Shown one piece after another: positions 58,497-64,000 of a stretch of 64,000 nucleotides of DNA (within the stretch, counting starts at the first letter, position 1; each line of letters begins with the position of its first letter). The notes beneath the pieces are model-generated. The model ran no database searches and had not been told where the DNA came from. It was given only the letters and a program-made list of their open reading frames with translations. The position numbers and the translations under genes were made by a program. Origin of the DNA: an uncultured Eubacteriales bacterium (GTDB taxonomy: Bacteria; Bacillota; Clostridia; Christensenellales; Aristaeellaceae); assembly GCA_900315315.1 (NCBI GenBank), contig OMYT01000031.1:29089-93088 (forward strand), given 5' to 3'.

Positions 58497-59870
58497 TTAC
58501 TTCGTGTTATTCTCCAGCACAAACTCTCTCCGCTCTTTCGGAATCTCCTCCCACAGCTCGTCCGCCTTCGGCTTCCAGCAGGCGGCGTAGGCGTCGCACT
58601 TGGCGCACAGGTGATCGGCGGTTTCCGGGGACTGAAGGTCCGTGGAATGGGCGCCGGACTTTTCGACCATCTCCCGCAGGCGCGTGGGATTCTCCAGCAT
58701 CGGGCAGGGCTGGAACATGTTCTCGTTGAAGGGCTGTCCGTCGTGATACGCCTGGAACAGCGGAGAGCGCATTCCCTCCAGCAGGGTCTTTTCCCGGATG
58801 TTGGAGTCGGAATAATGGATGAAAGCGCAGGGATCCATGTCGCCGTTGGCGTTGATATGGAAGTAGCGCCGCCCGCCGGCGATGCATCCGCCGACAAACT
58901 CTCCGTCGTTCTGGAAGTCGATGGCGAACAGCGGCTTTTTCCTCCGGTATTCGCGGATGCGCCGGTAAACCAGCTCCCGCTGTTCCGGCGTCGGCAGCAG
59001 TTCCGGCGCGGCGTCGTTGCCCACCGGCAGATAGTGGAAGTACCAGATGAAATACGCGCCTTTTTCAATCAGCATATCGTAGTATTCTTCGGAAGTAATG
59101 GAGTCATAGTTCACGCTCGTATAGCAGGAGGAAACGCCGTAAAGCAGTTTCCTCTCCCGCAGCAGGTCCATCGCCCTGATCACCTTTGCAAAGGTGCCTT
59201 TGCCGCGGCGGCTGTCCGTGGCTTCTTCCATGCCTTCCAGGGAGATGGCCGGCATGAAGTTCTTCACCCGCAGCATCTCGTCCGCAAATTTCTCGTCGAT
59301 CAGCGTGCCGTTGGTAAACGTGGAGAACACGCAGTCGTTGTGCTTCTCGCACAGGCGGATGATGTCGTCCTTGCGCACCAGCGGCTCGCCGCCGGTAAAC
59401 AGATATATGTAGCAGCCCATATCCTTGCCCTGGGTGATGATGCTGTCCATCTCCTCAAAGGTCAGGTTCAGCTTGTTGCCGTATTCTGCCGCCCAGCACC
59501 CGATGCAGTGCAGGTTGCACGCGGAGGTCGGATCCAGCAGAATCGCCCACGGGATGTTGCAGTTGTATTTTTTCTTCAGCTCCTGCTGCTTCGGATAGCC
59601 GATCATGTTTTCATTGATAAAGAAATTGACGGCAATCGTCTTCACTACTTCCGGATCCGCCCGCTCCAGCAGGTGCTCGATGTAAGGATGGAAGGCGTTT
59701 TCCGGGTTTTCCACCGCGTCCCGGATCATATCGATCTGGCTTTTGTAGGTTTTTCCGGAGAATTTCTCCGCCCACCTCAGCATTTTTTTCAGGTTTTCAT
59801 CCGGATCCTTGTACAGGTATTTGAATGCCTTTTCCAGTCCGAATTTCTTGAGCGTCGTCGTAACGTCCAT
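58497..59870 (-). CDS. Radical SAM/SPASM-type protein, substrate unknown
   Basis: 457 residues. An N-terminal alpha-helical region (about 1-105) precedes the radical SAM motif ACNLHCIGCWA (C-x3-C-x2-C) with FTGGEPLVRKDD, a 200-residue core, and a Cys-rich end (GGCIAGGRRYFHINANGDMDPC, CPML and CAKCDAYAACW) that would hold auxiliary clusters as in SPASM proteins. No neighbouring gene clearly encodes a substrate. An extended -10 (59928) lies 58 bases before the start. Confidence 0.85.
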   Translation of the reverse strand: MDVTTTLKKFGLEKAFKYLYKDPDENLKKMLRWAEKFSGKTYKSQIDMIRDAVENPENAFHPYIEHLLERADPEVVKTIAVNFFINENMIGYPKQQELKKKYNCNIPWAILLDPTSACNLHCIGCWAAEYGNKLNLTFEEMDSIITQGKDMGCYIYLFTGGEPLVRKDDIIRLCEKHNDCVFSTFTNGTLIDEKFADEMLRVKNFMPAISLEGMEEATDSRRGKGTFAKVIRAMDLLRERKLLYGVSSCYTSVNYDSITSEEYYDMLIEKGAYFIWYFHYLPVGNDAAPELLPTPEQRELVYRRIREYRRKKPLFAIDFQNDGEFVGGCIAGGRRYFHINANGDMDPCAFIHYSDSNIREKTLLEGMRSPLFQAYHDGQPFNENMFQPCPMLENPTRLREMVEKSGAHSTDLQSPETADHLCAKCDAYAACWKPKADELWEEIPKERREFVLENNTK

Positions 59871-59927
59871 GATGGTTCCTCCTCGTATTACCGATCCGTT
59901 TCCGGATGAATGCCGTTATTAAAGAAT

Positions 59928-59936
59928 ATTATATCA
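59928..59936 (-). promoter_or_regulatory. Extended -10 element before the radical SAM gene
   Basis: TGATATAAT on the minus strand, 58 bases upstream of the start; no matching -35. Confidence 0.5.
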
Positions 59937-60066
59937 CAGATCCATCGATTTATGCCAGAAAAAAATTACTTCCTTCATCTTCTGTCATGCTCCTTCAGAT
60001 CTTTTTCATTCCGGGCTCTCCGTGTCGTCTCTGTACTTCGTATACGCCCTTTCAGTCCAATGAAGA

Positions 60067-60088
60067 AAAGCCCTGGTCGCTTCGCTTA
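60067..60088 (-). repeat. Remnant of the intergenic repeat family at the alcohol dehydrogenase stop
   Basis: AAAAGCCCTGG followed by TCGCTTCGCTTAC: on the minus strand the order after the coding end is TAAGCGAAGCGACCAGGGC, matching the end module of the copies at hemZ and khpB, where a hairpin and CCAGGGC follow. Short and degraded; it overlaps the stop codon. Confidence 0.45.
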
Positions 60089-61264
60089 CATACTGGCCCT
60101 GTAGATCGCCAGCATGTCTTCTTCTTTCAGCAGCCTGGCCGAGCCCTTGGCCCCGTCGACGCCCACGGCGCACTTGTGCGCCATCGTGACAAGATCCTCC
60201 TCCGTCGCGTTGACGCCGAGTTCCCGCAGGTTGGTCGGCATATGGATCCTGCGGAAGAAATCCTCCATGGCCTCTATGCCCTTCAGCGCGATTTCCTCGT
60301 CTGTTCCGGCCGGCTTAACGTCCATCACGTTGACGGCAAACCGTTTGAACCGGGGCAGGCAGTTTCCGCAGACGTACCGGGCCCAGCTTCCCCATATGGC
60401 GGCCAGCCCCGCGCCGTGCGCCACGTCGTACAGGCCGCCCAGTTCATGCTCCAGCTTGTGCGTCATCCAGTCGCCGCCGTCGTTTCCGCAGCCGGTCAGC
60501 CCGTTGTGCGAGAGGCTCCCGGCCCACATAACCTCGGCCCGGGCGTCGTAGTTGTGCGGATCCTTCGCCAGGATCTCGGCGTTTTTCATCACCGTGCGCA
60601 GCAGGCCCTCCGCCAGCGCGTCGGTGATTTCCATGTTCCCGCCGTTCGTAAAATACCGCTCCATCGTGTGCATCATGATATCCGTGCAGCCGCAGGCGAT
60701 CTGGTAATCCGGCAGCGTCATGGTCAGTTCCGGGTTCATGATCGCGAATTTCGGCCGGCAGTAATCGCTGCTGTAGCCTCTCTTGACCAGTCCGTCTTCC
60801 TTCGTGATCACGGAGGAGTCGCTCATCTCGCTGCCTGTGGCGGCGATGGTCAGGATCACACCCAGGGGCAGGCACGCGGTAGCCTGCCGCTTGTAGTCAT
60901 AAAAATCCCACACGTCTCCTTCGTTGGTCACGCCGTATCCGATAGCCTTCGCGGAGTCGATCGCGCTGCCGTCCCCGACGGCCAGCAGGAAATCGACCCC
61001 TTCCTTTTTGCACAGTTCAATGCCTTCGTACACGAGGCCCAGATGCGGATTGGGTACCGCGCCGCCGAGTGTCACGTAAGGAATGCCCGCTTCCTCCAGC
61101 GTGTCCGTCACCCGCTTCAGCAGCCCGGAGCGGATCACGCTTCCCCCGCCGTAATGAATCAGGACCTTCCGGCCGCCGAACTCCCGGATCAGCTCCGCGG
61201 TCTGCGCCTCCGTACCCTTGCCGAAAACCACCTTTGTGGGCGTATAGTAATTGAATCCGAACAT
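60086..61264 (-). CDS. Iron-containing alcohol dehydrogenase (butanol dehydrogenase-like)
   Basis: NAD(P)-dependent group III alcohol dehydrogenase, 392 residues: NYYTPTKVVFGKGTEAQ, GGGSVIRSGLL, nucleotide motif GDGSAIDSAKAIGYG, and the iron-binding His residues in CTDIMMHTMERYF and VAHGAGLAAIWGSWAR. Reduces aldehydes to alcohols, probably as part of fermentation or aldehyde removal. An AGGAGG site precedes the ATG. The stop codon sits in a repeat remnant. Confidence 0.93.
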   Translation of the reverse strand: MFGFNYYTPTKVVFGKGTEAQTAELIREFGGRKVLIHYGGGSVIRSGLLKRVTDTLEEAGIPYVTLGGAVPNPHLGLVYEGIELCKKEGVDFLLAVGDGSAIDSAKAIGYGVTNEGDVWDFYDYKRQATACLPLGVILTIAATGSEMSDSSVITKEDGLVKRGYSSDYCRPKFAIMNPELTMTLPDYQIACGCTDIMMHTMERYFTNGGNMEITDALAEGLLRTVMKNAEILAKDPHNYDARAEVMWAGSLSHNGLTGCGNDGGDWMTHKLEHELGGLYDVAHGAGLAAIWGSWARYVCGNCLPRFKRFAVNVMDVKPAGTDEEIALKGIEAMEDFFRRIHMPTNLRELGVNATEEDLVTMAHKCAVGVDGAKGSARLLKEEDMLAIYRASM

Positions 61265-61467
61265 AGTGCGTTCCTCCTCCTGTTATTCTCCACTCTTCAC
61301 CCGTCGCTCTGTTTGCGCTGATCATTTTTGTATACTATACCATACGATCAGCAAAACCGCCACGTTTTCCGCTTTCTTTTTTCATCTTGCGGGAACGGGC
61401 GGCTTCTGTTATATTGTGGATGAGTTCCTGCGCTAAACAGAATATGAATACCGGGAGGATGATATCC

Positions 61468-62994
61468 ATGAAAAAGAAGCTTCTCGCCCTGATCCTGGCA
61501 CTCACCCTGCTTCTCGGCATCACAGGTGCCGGCGCCGAATCCGCCGCCGGGACGGAGGCCCCGGCTGCGCCCGCGGCAGCTGCCGATGCCGCCGCCGATG
61601 ATCCCGTTGTCCTGCATCACACCGCCGTCGTCCAGGGTCATCCCCTGGATTATACGACGACCACCGGCTATATGACAGTAAATACGGCAAACGGCCCCTG
61701 CGAAATGTTCTATATGGCTTATACCCTCGACGGGGTGGAGGATCCGTCGCAGCGTCCCGTCACCTTTGCCTACAACGGCGGCCCCGGCGCCGCTTCCCTG
61801 TATGTGCATATGGGCTTCCTCGGCCCGCGCCGCATCGATGTGGATGAAAACGGAGAAATCGACACCTTCCCCGTGGGGATCAAAGACAATGAGTATTCCA
61901 TTCTGGACCTGACCGACCTGGTCTTCATCGACCCGGTAGGCACCGGCTATTCGAAGCCCGCCGACGGCGCGGATCTCGCCGGCTTTGTCGGTTATGATAA
62001 CGACCTGGCCTCCGTAGGCGGCTTCATCCGCCTCTGGATCAGCCGCAACGGCCGCTGGCTCTCCCCGAAATACCTCGCCGGCGAGTCCTACGGCACCACC
62101 CGGTCCATCGGCCTGGCTCAGTATCTCTTCAACACGTACTCCCTGAACCTCAACGGCATCATCCTGATCTCCGACATCAGCAATTTTTCCATCATCATGG
62201 AACAGACCAATCCGCCGGACCTTGCCTATGTTCTTTACCTCCCCACCTACGCCGCGGATGCCTGGTATCATAAGCGCCTCGCGGATCAGTATCAGCAGAT
62301 GGAGCTGGAGGACCTGCTGAAGGAGGTCCGCGCTTTCGCCGGCGGCGAATATCTGTCCGCGCTCTTTAAGGGGCGGACCCTGGATGACGCGGAGAAAAAG
62401 GAAATCGCGGCGAAGGTAGCCGCCTACTCCGGTCTCACGGCGGACAAGGTGGAGGAATACAACCTCCGGATCAAATATCCGGACTTCTGCAAAATGCTGC
62501 TTGAAGATCAGAAACTGGTTATCGGCCGGGAAGACGGGCGCTATACCGGCCCGCTCACCTCCGGCAGCATGGGGGACGGCGCTTCGGATCCGTCCTCCCT
62601 GGAAACGGGCGGAATCTACCAGGCCGCGGTCAATCACTATATCGCTGAGGAACTCGGTTTCCGGACCGATAAGCCCTATGTGGATTTATCCATCGACGTC
62701 AACAATGCCTGGTCCTTCCCGACGGATCTCGGAGCTGCTTTTTCCCAGGAGGATGTCCTCTACGATATCATGAGCAAAAACCGTTTCCTGAAGATCTGGG
62801 TCCTCTGCGGCTACTATGATCTGGCCACGCCCTTCTTCTCCGCGGAATGGGATTTTAACCACGTCTTCGTCAACGACGACCGCGAGGCCAGCCTGCAGTT
62901 CACCTACTACCCCTCCGGCCACATGATCTATATGTACGAGCCCGCCCTCGCCCAGTTCCGCAAAGAAGCCGAGGCCTGGTATCAAAGCAAATAA
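61468..62994 (+). CDS. Exported serine carboxypeptidase (S10 family)-like
   Basis: Signal peptide (KKKLLALILALTLLLGITGAGAES), then an Ala/Pro-rich stretch and an alpha/beta-hydrolase domain of the S10 type: FAYNGGPGAASLYVHMG (oxyanion region), LVFIDPVGTGYSKP, catalytic Ser in YLAGESYGTTRS, Asp in CGYYDLATPF and His in YPSGHMIY. Length of 509 fits. GGGAGG precedes the ATG. S10 enzymes remove C-terminal residues from peptides; export suggests use on peptides outside the cell. A promoter was not clearly identified. Confidence 0.88.
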   Translation: MKKKLLALILALTLLLGITGAGAESAAGTEAPAAPAAAADAAADDPVVLHHTAVVQGHPLDYTTTTGYMTVNTANGPCEMFYMAYTLDGVEDPSQRPVTFAYNGGPGAASLYVHMGFLGPRRIDVDENGEIDTFPVGIKDNEYSILDLTDLVFIDPVGTGYSKPADGADLAGFVGYDNDLASVGGFIRLWISRNGRWLSPKYLAGESYGTTRSIGLAQYLFNTYSLNLNGIILISDISNFSIIMEQTNPPDLAYVLYLPTYAADAWYHKRLADQYQQMELEDLLKEVRAFAGGEYLSALFKGRTLDDAEKKEIAAKVAAYSGLTADKVEEYNLRIKYPDFCKMLLEDQKLVIGREDGRYTGPLTSGSMGDGASDPSSLETGGIYQAAVNHYIAEELGFRTDKPYVDLSIDVNNAWSFPTDLGAAFSQEDVLYDIMSKNRFLKIWVLCGYYDLATPFFSAEWDFNHVFVNDDREASLQFTYYPSGHMIYMYEPALAQFRKEAEAWYQSK

Positions 62995-63039
62995 AAAGCC
63001 TCCGTCCCCTCCGTTCCGTCGCTGCACCTCTGCTACCCA

Positions 63040-63067
63040 TTGACACCTCACAAATCCATGATATAGT
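63040..63067 (+). promoter_or_regulatory. Promoter of the unknown membrane protein gene
   Basis: TTGACA, 16-base spacer, TATAGT with a TGA extension, 42 bases upstream of the ATG. Confidence 0.85.
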
Positions 63068-63108
63068 GTAACCTGAAATTATTCCGATAATGAAGGGAGC
63101 TTATTCTC

Positions 63109-63768
63109 ATGGAATTCCCGAATGCGGCAAAAGGCCTCAAAAAGATCTTTCTCGCTGAACTCCTGCACCTGATTAGCGCGGTCATGGTGGTCTGCGCGCT
63201 GATCCTCCTCGCGTCAAACGGAATCAACATGAAAACCACCGGTGACGTTCTCCGTGACAAGCTGGAAGCTACCGGCATGACCGTCCCCATGATTATTTAC
63301 TCCATCGGAACCATCATCCTGCTCCTGATTGGCCTGTTCCTGAATCTGGCCGGCATCTATCAGGCTTCCCGCGATGAAGGCAGCTTTAAGCGCGCCATGT
63401 GGGCAACGCTGTTCACCATTGTGGTCAGCATCGTCGGTTCTTTTATTCAGCGGAGCAATCCGGCGGCCGCCGACTGGTTCGATATGATCGTGACCATCTG
63501 TACCATGATGACCGCCCTCCTCGTGCTCGACGGGATCACCCGGATCGCCGACAGTCTCGGCAGCAAAGAAGTATCAGACCTTGCCAAGTGGTGCAGCAAG
63601 TTCATTCTTTTCCCGTTCGTCTTCTCCCTCGTCGGCGAACTGATAATCGCGGTCTTCACCCTGAACGAGTCCACGATTGCGCTGGTTGGCGCCGCGGTCT
63701 ACGTGCTGGACGCCGTGGCGTATATCATGTATCTGCGGGTCCTTTCCAAAGCCAGAATCATGCAGTAA
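63109..63768 (+). CDS. Unknown integral membrane protein
   Basis: 219 residues with about five to six hydrophobic helices (LHLISAVMVVCALILLASNG, IIYSIGTIILLLIGLFLNLAGIY, ATLFTIVVSIVGSFI, FVFSLVGELIIAVF and a last one). No family recognised. AAGGGAG lies upstream of the ATG and a strong promoter at 63040. Appears monocistronic. Function unknown. Confidence 0.75.
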   Translation: MEFPNAAKGLKKIFLAELLHLISAVMVVCALILLASNGINMKTTGDVLRDKLEATGMTVPMIIYSIGTIILLLIGLFLNLAGIYQASRDEGSFKRAMWATLFTIVVSIVGSFIQRSNPAAADWFDMIVTICTMMTALLVLDGITRIADSLGSKEVSDLAKWCSKFILFPFVFSLVGELIIAVFTLNESTIALVGAAVYVLDAVAYIMYLRVLSKARIMQ

Positions 63769-63769
63769 T

Positions 63770-63938
63770 ACCATCTCCAACGGTTCGTCCAAAGAAACAA
63801 AAATCATCACATCGCTGTAACTCAGCCCTTCCCCGATCAGTCGCAGGAAGGGCTTTATCCTTTCATCCTCAACGCATCCGCGCAGCTCCTCCAGAGGAAC
63901 AGGGGGACGACCCTCAATGGCATTTAGCCAATTAACTT
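63770..63938 (-). pseudogene. Possible coding remnant, convergent with the membrane protein gene
   Basis: One minus-strand frame reads as plausible protein (LNAIEGRPPVPLEELRGCVE, then IKPFLRLIGEGLSYSDVMIF and VSLDEPLEMVLL) after a TAA, with no clear start, and then continues antisense to the neighbouring gene. It could be a short real gene or a decayed piece. Low support. Confidence 0.3.
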
Positions 63939-63946
63939 AACGTGAA

Positions 63947-63980
63947 AGCCGGAAATGCAGGAAAATCAACGTTTCCGGCT
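63947..63980. repeat. Inverted repeat near the right edge
   Basis: AGCCGGAAA and TTTCCGGCT separated by 16 bases, followed by ATTATAATG. Could be a terminator for a gene beyond the edge or an operator; the context is cut off. Confidence 0.4.
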
Positions 63981-64000
63981 ATTATAATGTTTAGAAAAAT

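Overview
This is a 64 kb chromosomal window from a bacterium with high-ish GC, most likely a Gram-positive anaerobe of the class Clostridia. The evidence is a class B sortase, the HemZ-type radical SAM coproporphyrinogen enzyme, a SpoIIE-type phosphatase, the rpmH-rnpA-yidD-yidC-khpB block, an SAM-I riboswitch on metK, and many secreted proteins with signal peptides ending in a xxFAEE-like motif. It resembles rumen/gut Christensenellales-like genomes; that placement is a guess from style, not from a search.

Layout. 0-7.4 kb: a cut-off gene, then a minus-strand set: a 5'-truncated SpoIIE-type phosphatase, a Ca2+-type P-ATPase, dtd, hemZ and an MBL-fold hydrolase. 7.7-14.5 kb: an accessory zone with secreted Ntn-hydrolase, esterase, Sel1-repeat and DUF1349 genes, a two-domain PPK2 enzyme, and four gene remnants (leucine-rich repeat, phage distal-tail, GNAT, racemase). 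14.6-31 kb: a UbiB-like kinase, a YwaF-like membrane protein, a GH3-type protein, then a plus-strand run of exported proteins (acid phosphatase, Ig-like, SH3/helical, ABC transporter with coiled-coil permease, HAD phosphatase, TlpA-like thioredoxin) and a DUF2252 protein. 31-52 kb: mostly minus-strand housekeeping genes (glyS, ftsY, serS, khpB, yidC, yidD, rnpA, rpmH, metK, pta, mscL, a HerA-like ATPase, an rph-rdgB fusion, pgsA, glpK, a PQQ-propeller protein) with a sortase B gene on the plus strand. 52-64 kb: a small ORF coupled to a PflA-like radical SAM gene, a zinc-ribbon BI-1 protein, an ABCG-type transporter with an MscS channel, GNAT, a second radical SAM protein, an iron alcohol dehydrogenase, an exported S10-type carboxypeptidase and an unknown membrane protein.

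The most unusual feature is a dispersed family of structured intergenic repeats. At least twelve well-preserved copies and a few fragments lie just 3' of minus-strand genes, almost all within a few bases of the stop codon. They share end boxes (CCGAAGGGG and GGAAAGCCCCC on the plus strand) that close an outer helix around one of several interchangeable inner modules. In one module the inner stem changes sequence while keeping its pairing, which points to a selected RNA or DNA structure. One copy runs into metK and supplies its last codons and stop; another module contains the hemZ stop codon.

Regulation read directly from sequence includes a complete SAM-I riboswitch with promoter and terminator on metK, strong promoters for rpmH, the PPK2 gene, the sortase and the divergent pair at 52.2 kb, and a recurring extended -10 (TGATATAAT). 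No tRNA, rRNA, CRISPR array, intact insertion sequence or replication origin was recognised.
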